Source of the DNA: Paraliobacillus quinghaiensis
Lineage (GTDB): Bacteria > Bacillota > Bacilli > Bacillales > Amphibacillaceae
Length of the DNA stretch: 37,685 nucleotides
NCBI RefSeq assembly: GCF_003426025.1
Contig: NZ_QJSH01000026.1
Coordinates: 1 to 37,685, forward strand
Reading direction: 5' to 3'
Part shown: positions 1-8,706 of the stretch, piece after piece
Layout: each line of letters begins with the position of its first letter
How positions within the stretch are numbered: the first letter of the stretch is position 1
Translations under genes and position numbers: made by a program
Notes under the pieces: model-generated
The model's input: only the letters and a program-made list of their open reading frames with translations
The model's database searches: none
What the model was told of the DNA's origin: nothing

Positions 1-127
1 GGGATTTTGTGTCCGGCTTCCTTCAGATTCTATCTCACGATAGACACCCTTGCCTTTCACTAACAGTTCCTACTGCCAAGTCTGTGGTGGACTTTCACCA
101 CCTAGTTATAACTCATGCCGGGCGCAC
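1..127 (-). mobile_element. Group IIC intron, 5' end of domain I (partial, runs off window)
   Basis: Read on the minus strand from 127, the sequence begins GTGCGCCCGGCATG, the GUGYG-type 5' end of bacterial group II introns. It goes on with the domain I blocks GGTGAAAGTCCACC, CAAGGGTGTC and GAATCTGAAGGAAGC. From memory these blocks match the start of the Oceanobacillus iheyensis group IIC intron, the one with a solved crystal structure. The reverse transcriptase ORF and domains II-VI would lie left of position 1, so mobility cannot be judged. The insertion point lies 5 nt beyond a stem-loop (stem arms 154-160 and 132-138), as class IIC introns prefer. A 63-codon open frame on the plus strand (50-241) is a shadow of this RNA element. 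Confidence 0.9.
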
Positions 128-187
128 GATCCACTTGGTGAAGTGGTTTTCTTTACCAAGTTAGCTGAGACTGAGCCCACGGAAAGG
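128..187 (-). repeat. Left part of a structured intergenic repeat, interrupted by the intron
   Basis: On the minus strand this reads TTTCCGTGGGC, then CAGCTAACTTGG, then ACCAAGTGGATC, directly followed by the intron. The same order of blocks occurs at 18867-18922 on the plus strand. There the repeat continues with TTCAGCTCGCGCTGTTCCCAC, which here would lie on the far side of the intron outside the window. The inner stem is ACTTGG/CCAAGT here and ACTCGG/CCGAGT in the other copy, so both arms have changed together. Confidence 0.75.
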
Positions 188-310
188 GAATCCATTTGGG
201 ACTGCGATTACTCGTCCCACCAAAACCATCTGTTGACGTAGCGGGTTAGAATTTTACGGCGGAGTTTATAGAAACTTAGTATTAAATAGCAATCTTTTAG
301 AAAACAACAA

Positions 311-350
311 ACAAAAAGAAGACAGTTCATTTTCAATGTACTGTCTTCTT
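311..350 (-). terminator. Rho-independent terminator after yajC
   Basis: A perfect 11-bp stem (316-326 with 340-350, AAGAAGACAGT/ACTGTCTTCTT) has a 13-nt loop and is followed on the minus strand by a T-rich run. It lies 10 bp past the yajC stop codon and closes the queA-tgt-yajC transcript. Confidence 0.85.
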
Positions 351-360
351 CTATATTGGA

Positions 361-627
361 TTATGCTTGTGTTTGTGTCACGACATCTCTAACTGCTGAA
401 CGATCATATGTAAGCTTCGTTCCACCAACTTCAATAACGATCGTATCTTCATCGATTGCATGTACAGTTCCATGCATACCACCGATTGTAACGATTTTAT
501 CACCTTTTTGAAGATCTGATTGCATCTGTTTTACTTGTTTTTGACGTTTTTGTTGTGGTCGAATTAAAAGGAAATAAAAGATCACAAACATCAAAATAAA
601 CGGAAATATTGTTGCGATTAGTTCCAA
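361..627 (-). CDS. yajC: Preprotein translocase accessory subunit YajC
   Basis: This 88-aa protein has the YajC layout: one N-terminal membrane helix (about residues 5-24) ending in LLIRPQQKRQK, then a small cytoplasmic beta domain containing GDKIVTIGGMHGTV (about 42-55). YajC associates with the SecDF part of the Sec translocon in the membrane. The gene lies 15 bp downstream of tgt in the order queA-tgt-yajC, common across Firmicutes and Proteobacteria, and is the last gene before a strong terminator. Length and motif order are normal for the family. Confidence 0.95.
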   Translation of the reverse strand: MELIATIFPFILMFVIFYFLLIRPQQKRQKQVKQMQSDLQKGDKIVTIGGMHGTVHAIDEDTIVIEVGGTKLTYDRSAVRDVVTQTQA

Positions 628-642
628 AATGTTCCCCTCCTT

Positions 643-1800
<1,158 letters not shown>

Positions 1801-1806
1801 CTATAT

Positions 1807-2838
1807 TTATATAATTAGCATTGCATCGCCAAAACTAAAAAATCGATATTCTTTCTTTACAGCTTGTTTGTAAGCTTCAAGCACAAAATCTCTATCTGCT
1901 AACGCACTAACTAACATAACAAGTGTTGACTTTGGTAAGTGGAAATTAGTAATTAATCCATCAATAGCACGAAAAGTATATGGTGGATATATAAAAATAT
2001 CTGTCCACCCACTAGCAGCAACAATTGCTCCATCATGATCACGTGCAATCGTTTCTAAAGTTCGTGTAGATGTTGTTCCGACTGATATCACTTTACCATT
2101 ATTACGTTTCACTTGGTTAATTGTATCTGCTGTCTCTTGGGACATCTGATAAAACTCAGCATGCATATCATGTTCTTCAACCGTATCAACACTCACCGGT
2201 CGAAATGTACCTAATCCAACATGTAGTGTTAAGAAGGCAATTTTTACACCTTTGGCTTTGATTTCTTCTAAAAGTTCTTCAGTAAAGTGCAATCCAGCTG
2301 TCGGTGCAGCTGCCGATCCTTGTTCCCTGGCATAAACCGTTTGATAGCGTTCCTGATCAGGTAACTGTTCCTTTATATACGGGGGAAGCGGCATTTCTCC
2401 TAGTTCATTTAATACTTCTAGAAAAATACCCTTATATGAAAACTTAACTATTCGACCTCCGTGTTCCTTTTGCCCAATACAAACAGCTCGTAGATTACCA
2501 TTTCCAAAAGTGATTTCAGTTCCCTGTTTCACTTTTTTCGCTGGTTTAACTAAAACTTCCCAGACATCTTCTTCATCTTGCTGATGCAATAACAAAACTT
2601 CTATTTTTGCACCAGTATCTTTCTTACTACCGTACAATCTGGCTGGCAGTACTTTTGTGTCATTCAACACTAAGCAATCGCCATCTTCTAAATAATTAAT
2701 AACATCTGCAAACGTCCGATGTTCAATTGATCTTTCTTTTCGATTCATTACCAATAAACGTGAAGCGGTACGATCTTTTAATGGTGTTTGTGCAATTAAT
2801 TTTTCTGGTAAATCAAAATCAAAATCTTTTATATTCAT
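1807..2838 (-). CDS. queA: S-adenosylmethionine:tRNA ribosyltransferase-isomerase
   Basis: This 343-aa protein transfers and rearranges the ribosyl group of AdoMet onto preQ1 at tRNA position 34, giving epoxyqueuosine. The family start [15 protein letters not shown], the block [16 protein letters not shown], the strongly conserved [12 protein letters not shown] (about 175-186), [11 protein letters not shown], and the C-terminal [16 protein letters not shown] are present. Length is typical. The next gene downstream is tgt, which makes its substrate; upstream, 10 bp away, is the DUF2905 membrane protein, so one transcript from ruvA to yajC is likely. Confidence 0.98.
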   Translation of the reverse strand: MNIKDFDFDLPEKLIAQTPLKDRTASRLLVMNRKERSIEHRTFADVINYLEDGDCLVLNDTKVLPARLYGSKKDTGAKIEVLLLHQQDEEDVWEVLVKPAKKVKQGTEITFGNGNLRAVCIGQKEHGGRIVKFSYKGIFLEVLNELGEMPLPPYIKEQLPDQERYQTVYAREQGSAAAPTAGLHFTEELLEEIKAKGVKIAFLTLHVGLGTFRPVSVDTVEEHDMHAEFYQMSQETADTINQVKRNNGKVISVGTTSTRTLETIARDHDGAIVAASGWTDIFIYPPYTFRAIDGLITNFHLPKSTLVMLVSALADRDFVLEAYKQAVKKEYRFFSFGDAMLII

Positions 2839-2848
2839 GGTACACTCC

Positions 2849-3049
2849 TTAACGAAACTTACTTATAATAAACAAAATAAGTGATAAAATTACACTTACT
2901 ACAATAGATGTCATAATCGGAAAATGAAAAGAGAAGTTTCCTTTTTTAAAACTAATATCACCAGGTAGTTTACCAATACTTCCTGATAATAGACCAATTA
3001 TAATAAGTATAACCCCTATAACAATAAGCATTTTCCCAAAATCGGTCAA
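2849..3049 (-). CDS. DUF2905 small membrane protein
   Basis: This 66-aa protein has two hydrophobic helices (about 7-24 and 44-63) joined by a loop containing [22 protein letters not shown], cut here as the family signature IGKLPGD plus FSFHFP. That matches the DUF2905 family, of unknown function and commonly found beside ruvB/queA in Bacilli. The start is TTG, overlapping the ruvB stop as TTGA, with a good ribosome site (GGGAGG) 10 nt upstream; a later ATG at codon 8 has no clear site. The overlap suggests translational coupling with ruvB. Confidence 0.8.
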   Translation of the reverse strand: MTDFGKMLIVIGVILIIIGLLSGSIGKLPGDISFKKGNFSFHFPIMTSIVVSVILSLILFIISKFR

Positions 3050-4047
3050 GAGTTTGGTACCTCCCTGTTCAAATGCTGATAAGCTTTAGCAGTTGCAAGA
3101 CGTCCTCTTGGGGTTCGTTGAATGAATCCCATTTGTAGTAAGAAAGGTTCATAGACATCTTCAATTGTCTGTGATTCCTCTCCAATTGTTGCAGCTAGAG
3201 TATCTAATCCAACTGGTCCACCTTGAAATGCATCAATAATACCTTTTAATAACTTATGATCAATGTGATCTAATCCCGATTGATCGACTTGTAACATTTT
3301 CAGTGCTTCTTTTGTTGTTTCAAGTGTTATTTCTGTTTCACCTCGAACTTGGGATATATCACGTACTCGCTTTAACAAACGATTGGCAATACGCGGGGTG
3401 CCACGCGATCTTCTAGCAATCTCAACTGCTGCTTGTTTTTCAATTGTCACCTCAAAAATCGTTGCTGTTCGTTCGACAATCTCACATAAATCATTGGTTT
3501 CATAAAATTCTAAACGACTTAGTACGCCGAAACGATCACGCAGTGGTGCTGTTAAGAGACCTGCCCTCGTTGTAGCTCCAACTAATGTGAATGGTGGCAA
3601 ATCTAGCCGAACAGAGCGAGCTGAAGAACCATTACCGATGACAATATCCAGACAGAAATCTTCCATTGCTGGATATAGAATTTCCTCAACAGAGCGAGGT
3701 AAACGATGTATCTCATCGATGAATAGAACATCCCCAGCCTCTAACGATGATAAGATCGCTGCCAAGTCTCCTGCACGTTCAATTGCAGGTCCGGAAGTTG
3801 TTCGAAATTGTACACCCATTTCATTTGCAATAATCGAAGCCATTGTTGTTTTTCCCAATCCTGGTGGTCCATATAATAGAACATGGTCTAAAGGCTCATG
3901 TCTAAGTCTTGCCGCTTCAATAAAAATAGCTAAATTTTCTTTTGCTTTATGCTGTCCAATGTATTGAGCCAATGTGGAGGGGCGTAGACTTAGTTCGATT
4001 GAAGTATCTACCTCTTGTAATTCACTTGAAATCATACGTTCTTCCAT
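3046..4047 (-). CDS. ruvB: Holliday junction branch migration helicase RuvB
   Basis: This 333-aa AAA+ motor drives branch migration with RuvA. Walker [10 protein letters not shown] spans about 60-68, Walker B is LFIDEIHRL with D111/E112, and sensor 1 lies in LVGATTRAG. The RuvB-specific C-terminal winged helix ends in [13 protein letters not shown]. The start [10 protein letters not shown] gives a normal family length; an internal ATG at codon 5 is an alternative. It follows ruvA by 12 bp and overlaps the DUF2905 gene. Confidence 0.98.
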   Translation of the reverse strand: MEERMISSELQEVDTSIELSLRPSTLAQYIGQHKAKENLAIFIEAARLRHEPLDHVLLYGPPGLGKTTMASIIANEMGVQFRTTSGPAIERAGDLAAILSSLEAGDVLFIDEIHRLPRSVEEILYPAMEDFCLDIVIGNGSSARSVRLDLPPFTLVGATTRAGLLTAPLRDRFGVLSRLEFYETNDLCEIVERTATIFEVTIEKQAAVEIARRSRGTPRIANRLLKRVRDISQVRGETEITLETTKEALKMLQVDQSGLDHIDHKLLKGIIDAFQGGPVGLDTLAATIGEESQTIEDVYEPFLLQMGFIQRTPRGRLATAKAYQHLNREVPNS

Positions 4048-4059
4048 GTTTTCACCCCT

Positions 4060-4674
4060 CTATTTTTGCATGAGTAATGCCAAGCCTTTTCGCACTAATT
4101 CATCAGTATTTGTTGATGTAACTTGTTTCAAAGTCGGCGTAATATGCTTTATTTCACGATCAGAATATCCTAGTGATTTTAGTACTTCTACAGTTTCATC
4201 TAATGCTTTTATTTGATCTGCGCTAACCTTGACTGTTTCTGAATCGTTAGAATCAGCTGATACATCAAATTCAAATGGTAATTTTCCTTTTAAATCCAAA
4301 ATCATTTGACGGGCTGTTTTCTTACCTACACCAGGAAAGCTTGTTAGGAATTTTTCGTTCTCCTCTTCAATAGCAACAACGAAATCTTTCACTCCTGCTG
4401 TCGCCACAATTGACAGAGCACCTTTAGGACCAATACCAGATACATTTAATATTCTAGCAAATAATGTTTTTTCTTCAACTTTAGAAAAACCAAATAACGT
4501 TTGTGTATCCTCCCGAACATAATGATACGTATAAATACGTACAATTTCACCTAATTGGTCTTGAAATCGAAATGGATTTGCACAAATAATCTCATAGCCC
4601 ACACCATTTGCTTCAATAACAGCTGTTGTTTCTGTCACTGTTTCTAGTTTACCATTTATGTAAGCAATCATCAC
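4060..4674 (-). CDS. ruvA: Holliday junction-binding protein RuvA
   Basis: This 204-aa protein binds four-way junctions as a tetramer and loads RuvB. The N-terminal OB domain starts MIAYINGKLETV. Two helix-hairpin-helix motifs follow (LNVSGIGPKGALSIV, about 78-92, and FPGVGKKTARQMI, about 113-125). A flexible acidic linker leads to domain III (DETVEVLKSLGYSDREIKHI), which contacts RuvB. There are two consecutive ATG codons; the second would give the usual MIA start. A LexA-like box overlaps the presumed promoter upstream. Confidence 0.97.
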   Translation of the reverse strand: MMIAYINGKLETVTETTAVIEANGVGYEIICANPFRFQDQLGEIVRIYTYHYVREDTQTLFGFSKVEEKTLFARILNVSGIGPKGALSIVATAGVKDFVVAIEEENEKFLTSFPGVGKKTARQMILDLKGKLPFEFDVSADSNDSETVKVSADQIKALDETVEVLKSLGYSDREIKHITPTLKQVTSTNTDELVRKGLALLMQK

Positions 4675-4727
4675 TATCTCTCCCCATCTATACCCACTAT
4701 ATAATATATGATATCCATTTTACCATA

Positions 4728-4741
4728 CAATCGTATGTTCG
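4728..4741 (-). promoter_or_regulatory. LexA (SOS) box upstream of ruvA
   Basis: The minus strand reads CGAACATACGATTG. Compared with the B. subtilis LexA consensus CGAACRNRYGTTYC it fits 12 of 14 positions, with an intact left half-site. It lies about 55 bp before ruvA and overlaps a possible -35 (TTGTAT), which is followed 18 bp on by TATTAT. ruvAB is a LexA target in B. subtilis, so SOS control here is expected. Confidence 0.65.
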
Positions 4742-4800
4742 CATACAAGTAGTTTTTTAGTATAAAGATAGGTAGTATATGTTAAATAATGATATATAAA

Positions 4801-4839
4801 AGAGAAAACAAGCAAAGTAATCACGCACTTTGCTTGTTT
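4801..4839 (-). terminator. Rho-independent terminator after bofC
   Basis: A perfect 13-bp stem (4806-4818 with 4827-4839) with an 8-nt loop is followed on the minus strand by TTTTCTCTTTT. The upstream arm begins inside the bofC stop codon. Confidence 0.85.
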
Positions 4840-5404
4840 AGCCTTGCACTTGTTTTGTTGGCGAAAGATCTCTATATACTTCTAAAGTTTCTAAATAGGT
4901 TTCTTTTGAATTAATTTTAATACCATTCTCTAATTCTTCTCGTCTCATACTTTCTAACATATCAGTATCAATTTGATAAAAGGATTGAATGACTTGATCA
5001 TGGGTTGGCTTGCCTTCAAAAATGGATAACTTACCATCTTGCAGACCAAAATATCCATATTTTTTAAGATAAGGAGAAATATCATTAACATTTTTTCTGA
5101 AAGTCATCGCACCTGTTTCTTGCTCAATTAATTGCCAACCTTGATAATTTGCCCAAAAGTCTTCCATTGCTCCAATCGTTTCTTCGTGTGTTTCTTCTGC
5201 TATTTTTCCATCAACATATTGTTTTTGTAAGGTTACTTCTAAAACAAGTGGTTGATTGACACCCGCTTGTTCTATCGTTGAAGCTACTTCTGATGGCTGT
5301 TTGTATTGGGCAATCTCATTATTTTGCTGTACTACCTTATTCGCTAAACCTCCTGTAATTAAGAGGCTAATAGCTAATCCAACATAAAGGATTTTTGTTT
5401 GCAC
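4838..5404 (-). CDS. bofC: BofC, forespore regulator of SpoIVB-dependent sigma-K checkpoint
   Basis: This 188-aa protein has an N-terminal hydrophobic helix (about 6-22) acting as signal or anchor, then a soluble region with VTLQKQYVDGKIAEETHEE and a C-terminal domain with FGLQDGKLSIFEGKP. These fit BofC, which in B. subtilis is secreted from the forespore and restrains the SpoIVB protease that triggers SpoIVFB cleavage of pro-sigma-K. Its position directly upstream of ruvA is also that of B. subtilis bofC. The start is GTG with GGGGTGA upstream. Its functional partners spoIVFA and spoIVFB are also in this window. Confidence 0.85.
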   Translation of the reverse strand: MQTKILYVGLAISLLITGGLANKVVQQNNEIAQYKQPSEVASTIEQAGVNQPLVLEVTLQKQYVDGKIAEETHEETIGAMEDFWANYQGWQLIEQETGAMTFRKNVNDISPYLKKYGYFGLQDGKLSIFEGKPTHDQVIQSFYQIDTDMLESMRREELENGIKINSKETYLETLEVYRDLSPTKQVQG

Positions 5405-5614
5405 TTCTTATCACCCCAGTCAAAAGGACTTATAGACTTGTAGTATTGTCTTTTCTTCATAAGTCTGACCAAAAAGGATGATTTTTATCCATTATTTATC
5501 TAAGAAAATAGTTTCATTTTAATTTGTTCTCATAAGGAGGGGAATAGATAAGAATATATTAGTAGTGCGATAATGAATATCCTTGAACAAAATGTCCTTC
5601 AGTTCCCCGACCTC

Positions 5615-5648
5615 AAAATAAAATACCGACCATTAGTTTAGTCGGTAT
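5615..5648 (-). terminator. Rho-independent terminator
   Basis: Stem 5623-5630 with 5641-5648 (ATACCGAC/GTCGGTAT) is followed on the minus strand by TTTATTTT. The stop codon of the upstream small gene is in the loop. The 5405-5637 stretch between this gene and bofC holds no ORF worth calling. Confidence 0.75.
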
Positions 5649-5967
5649 ACACAACAAAATCATATTCTTCTGGATCAATAACATGTACGTCATAAATTTC
5701 ATTATGATCAAGAATAACCTCTTCACCACTATAATAACAAACCGAATCATGCACATCTTCATGATGCATTGCAATTGCGAATTTGTTATTCTTTAGTTCT
5801 TTTACTTGATTAAATTTTAATTCACGTTTTACTCTTTGATTTGTTTTTTTGTAAATTACATAATAATCTTTTTCATCATTGACAAAATGACTTAAAAGTT
5901 CAAGTGCTTTCTCTCTTTCCTCTGCAGATTGACCATGAAATGCTTCATTATCATTTGCTTCTGCCAT
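5638..5967 (-). CDS. Conserved hypothetical acidic protein, function unknown
   Basis: This 109-aa soluble protein has no signal peptide or membrane helix. The first 35 residues are rich in Glu/Ala/Asn and probably helical. The rest alternates in short hydrophobic strands (YYVIYKK, KFAIAMHH, VCYYSGEEVIL, YDVHVIDPEEYDFVVYTD), suggesting a small beta-rich domain with a very acidic C-terminus. It has a good ribosome site (AGAGGTG, 6 nt before ATG) and its own terminator, so it is a real monocistronic gene. I do not recognise the family. Confidence 0.7.
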   Translation of the reverse strand: MAEANDNEAFHGQSAEEREKALELLSHFVNDEKDYYVIYKKTNQRVKRELKFNQVKELKNNKFAIAMHHEDVHDSVCYYSGEEVILDHNEIYDVHVIDPEEYDFVVYTD

Positions 5968-6078
5968 CTAAGACACCTCTAATATGTTTTTAACTATTAT
6001 ATTCTAAATTACTTGAATTAGAAACTAATAATTTCAAAAAATTATTTTTATTATTAGATTTTCACAAAATTATTGATA

Positions 6079-6807
6079 TTATTCAATTTCTACATTATAA
6101 AAAACCTCTTGTACATCTTCTAAATCTTCTAGTTTGTCAATTAATTCGGTCATTTTATTAAAATCAGATTCTGATAGTTCTGCATACGTTTGTGGAAACA
6201 TGGTAACTTCAGCTGTTTCCAATTCATATCCGTCTCCTAATAGTGCTTCTTTAACATCTTGAAAATTTTCTGGTTCGGTGTAAATTTCAAATACATCTTC
6301 ACTAGTTTCCATTTCTTCAGCACCGGCTTCTATTGCTCCTAGAAGCATCGTATCTTCATCTACACTAGTTGTTGCTCTTTCAATCACAATATAACCTTTT
6401 CGATCAAACATAAATGCTACACAGCCATTTTCACCTAAATTGCCACCTTGTTTTGTAAAAGCATGCCTGACATCCGATGCTGCTCTATTTTTATTATCAG
6501 TTAACAATTCAACCATAATGGCTGCACCACCAGGACCGTATCCTTCATAAATTACTTCCTCATAATTTGCACCATCTAAATCTCCAGTAGCCTTTTTTAT
6601 AGCGCGATCAATATTATCATTTGGCATATTATTTGCTTTAGCTTTATCAACTGCTAAACGTAATGAAGGGTTCATTTCTGGATCTCCTCCACCTTGTTTC
6701 GCTGCAACAAAAATTTCTTTAGCCATTTTCATAAATACTTTACCCTTTTTTGCGTCCTGTGCATTTTTTCTTTTTTGAATATTCTTCCATTTAGAGTGAC
6801 CTGCCAT
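6079..6807 (-). CDS. YebC/PmpR-family protein
   Basis: From the ATG at 6807 this is a 242-aa protein starting [21 protein letters not shown], the invariant start of the YebC family. An in-frame TTG at 6834 would add nine residues but lacks family support, whereas GGAG lies before the ATG. The three-domain layout shows [36 protein letters not shown] and a C-terminal [11 protein letters not shown]. Members are described as DNA-binding regulators, and recent work links them to ribosome stalling on proline runs. Its position near ruvAB is conserved in B. subtilis (yrbC). Confidence 0.93.
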   Translation of the reverse strand: MAGHSKWKNIQKRKNAQDAKKGKVFMKMAKEIFVAAKQGGGDPEMNPSLRLAVDKAKANNMPNDNIDRAIKKATGDLDGANYEEVIYEGYGPGGAAIMVELLTDNKNRAASDVRHAFTKQGGNLGENGCVAFMFDRKGYIVIERATTSVDEDTMLLGAIEAGAEEMETSEDVFEIYTEPENFQDVKEALLGDGYELETAEVTMFPQTYAELSESDFNKMTELIDKLEDLEDVQEVFYNVEIE

Positions 6808-6915
6808 CTTTTCGCTTACTCCTCTCTTCTGCAATCCCTTATTTATTTTTAAATTATACGTTCAACATTGGCACATTTTTCACTATAACATACCTTTTTT
6901 CTTATTAAAAACAAA

Positions 6916-6946
6916 CGAAAAATCCTCTGTTTTTAACAAAGGATTT
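6916..6946 (-). terminator. Rho-independent terminator after nadE
   Basis: Stem 6920-6929 with 6937-6946 (one G-U pair) with a 7-nt loop, followed on the minus strand by TTTTTCG. It begins 14 bp past the nadE stop. Confidence 0.8.
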
Positions 6947-6959
6947 CATCTTTTACATT

Positions 6960-7700
6960 TTAAAATTTATCAGGGGCCGCTGCTATTTTTCGTTTATGAG
7001 CCGTTCTGTGATGCATCTTCTCAATTATTTCCTTATCTTTAGCAGGAATCTCTTCCCCTTTTAAATATTTATCAATAATGTCATAACTTGTTCCCATTTC
7101 ATTCTCATCTGTCTGACCTTCCCATAGACCTGCACTTGGGGCTTTATTAATAATTTCATCAGGTACACCCAATACTTTTGCTAATTCCCTTACTTCCCCT
7201 TTTGTTTGATGTACTAACGGTACTAAGTCCACTCCACCGTCACCAAATTTAGTAAAATAACCTGTATACCATTCTGCTGCGTTATCAGTACCAACAACTA
7301 AATACTGATGATTTGCTGCTATTGCATATAATGTACTCATACGTAAACGTGCGCGTAAATTAGCATCTGCCAACTGTTGTTGATCAGGATTAAGTATATC
7401 TTCTTGTCTTAACTGACTGGTTATTTCTGTAAACATTGTATTATGTGTCATTGATAAATCAACAGTTAAACTATCAATACCGGCAGCATCTACTACTTTT
7501 TGAGCATGTTCTAAATCTTGTGGGTTACTATTGCAAGGCATCATAACACCTAGTGAGGAATCTGGAGCTGCTCTTTTAATTAAATTCGCTACAACAGCAG
7601 AGTCAATTCCACCACTTACTCCTACCATTAATCCTTTTACACCAGTTTCTTCTATTTGATCTTTTAACCATTGTACAAGCCCTTCTACTTTTTCTTGCAT
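6960..7700 (-). CDS. nadE: NH3-dependent NAD synthetase
   Basis: This 246-aa enzyme amidates nicotinate adenine dinucleotide to NAD with ammonia and ATP. The PP-loop SGGIDS is at 29-34. The later block YFTKFGDGGVDLVPLVHQTKGEVR, here given only by its parts YFTKFGDGG and DLVPL, and KAPSAGLWEGQTDENEMG fit the family. There is no glutaminase domain, so it is the ammonia-dependent form, slightly shorter than B. subtilis NadE. The ribosome site AGAGGGGG lies 8 nt before the ATG. The NAD regulator gene niaR lies 2.5 kb away. Confidence 0.96.
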   Translation of the reverse strand: MQEKVEGLVQWLKDQIEETGVKGLMVGVSGGIDSAVVANLIKRAAPDSSLGVMMPCNSNPQDLEHAQKVVDAAGIDSLTVDLSMTHNTMFTEITSQLRQEDILNPDQQQLADANLRARLRMSTLYAIAANHQYLVVGTDNAAEWYTGYFTKFGDGGVDLVPLVHQTKGEVRELAKVLGVPDEIINKAPSAGLWEGQTDENEMGTSYDIIDKYLKGEEIPAKDKEIIEKMHHRTAHKRKIAAAPDKF

Positions 7701-7722
7701 GATATTATCCCCCTCTAGTTTT

Positions 7723-8706
7723 TTATGAAAATTTTATCATAGCATCAACATCAGCAACAAACTTTTTTCTTAGTTCCCAAGCCTCTGAGAATTCTTGAAT
7801 ATATGCTCTAACTTGCTTATCCGTACGGGGATGCATCATATAATACCACCACTCCCGAATTAAGTCAGTTGGGATAGAAATACCGATTAATAACAATCGC
7901 CAATCTTCTAGGGAGCACCTATCTATGTATGTGCACAAACGGTCCAGATCATACTCAATATAAGGTATGAACCGTTGCCCCAATTGCATGTAGTCATATA
8001 ATGATGGAGCCTGAGCAACTAAATCAAAATCAATCATATATATATTATTACTATTATCTCTCAAAAAATTATGAGAAGCAACATCTCCATGAATCCAATT
8101 TGATCGGTATAAGCTTTTTTCTTCAATTTTTGGTTGATTAAGTAGTTGATAATAGTTTATTCTATCTAACATTAATTGCTCTATTTCCACATACAATGCT
8201 AAATTATTATATTTTTCCAAAACTACTTTAGATTGTCGCCACTTATCTAATCTTTTCTGCCATTTTTCCTGAATACTTATTTTACTTGTAATACTTGAAA
8301 TACTTAACCCATTAATAACAGTATGAAATCGATCAATTGTTTTCCAAGCAGCTACACGATCAACTTCCTTATTATAATCAAGGCGGTTCGCTACTATATA
8401 AGGTTGTAAAACCCAATAGTAACCAAATCCTTTTATATACTTCTTTTGATTGGGAAATTTGTTGAAACCTACTATACACGATTCTTCTATATGTGAAAAA
8501 AAGAGCCATTGCTTTTTAATTGTTTCAAACTGTTTATAGCCTTTTAAAACAAAGGATTTGTTACTGTCAGTTGTTATTTTGAAAATAGGATATTTAATTT
8601 GCTTTATTAAAACAATTATCATCCCGCCTTCTTGTTGTAAAAAAGAAGCGAGACGACTCTTAATTGAATCGTCTCGAGACTTGCTATTCATTATCCTCTT
8701 CATCAC
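7723..8706 (-). CDS. Kinase-fold phosphotransferase (APH/YsxE-CotS-like, probably spore-associated)
   Basis: The open frame encodes 327 aa with an aminoglycoside phosphotransferase/choline kinase fold. The catalytic loop is WIHGDVASHNFL (HxDxxxxN) and the metal-binding motif is MIDFDLV. The N-lobe lysine is in FVLKGY. Similar proteins (YsxE, CotS, YutH) are spore-coat-associated in Bacilli. The neighbour safA supports a spore role, but this is inference. The start is uncertain: GTG at 8706 overlaps safA by 23 bp and has AAAGGA upstream. An ATG at 8622 (299 aa) lies just past a terminator-like hairpin. The next gene, nadE, follows 22 bp downstream. Confidence 0.8.
   Translation of the reverse strand: MMKRIMNSKSRDDSIKSRLASFLQQEGGMIIVLIKQIKYPIFKITTDSNKSFVLKGYKQFETIKKQWLFFSHIEESCIVGFNKFPNQKKYIKGFGYYWVLQPYIVANRLDYNKEVDRVAAWKTIDRFHTVINGLSISSITSKISIQEKWQKRLDKWRQSKVVLEKYNNLALYVEIEQLMLDRINYYQLLNQPKIEEKSLYRSNWIHGDVASHNFLRDNSNNIYMIDFDLVAQAPSLYDYMQLGQRFIPYIEYDLDRLCTYIDRCSLEDWRLLLIGISIPTDLIREWWYYMMHPRTDKQVRAYIQEFSEAWELRKKFVADVDAMIKFS
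8638..8676 (-). terminator. Rho-independent terminator after safA, inside the 5' end of the next ORF
   Basis: Stem CGAGACGA/TCGTCTCG (8649-8656 with 8669-8676), 12-nt loop, followed on the minus strand by CTTCTTTTTT. It lies 8 bp past the safA stop and within the first codons of the phosphotransferase frame, before its internal ATG at 8622. Confidence 0.65.

Noticed and set aside
50-241. A 63-codon plus-strand open frame across the left end
   Set aside because: It runs antisense through the intron domain I and the repeat; no ribosome site and the RNA features explain the sequence.
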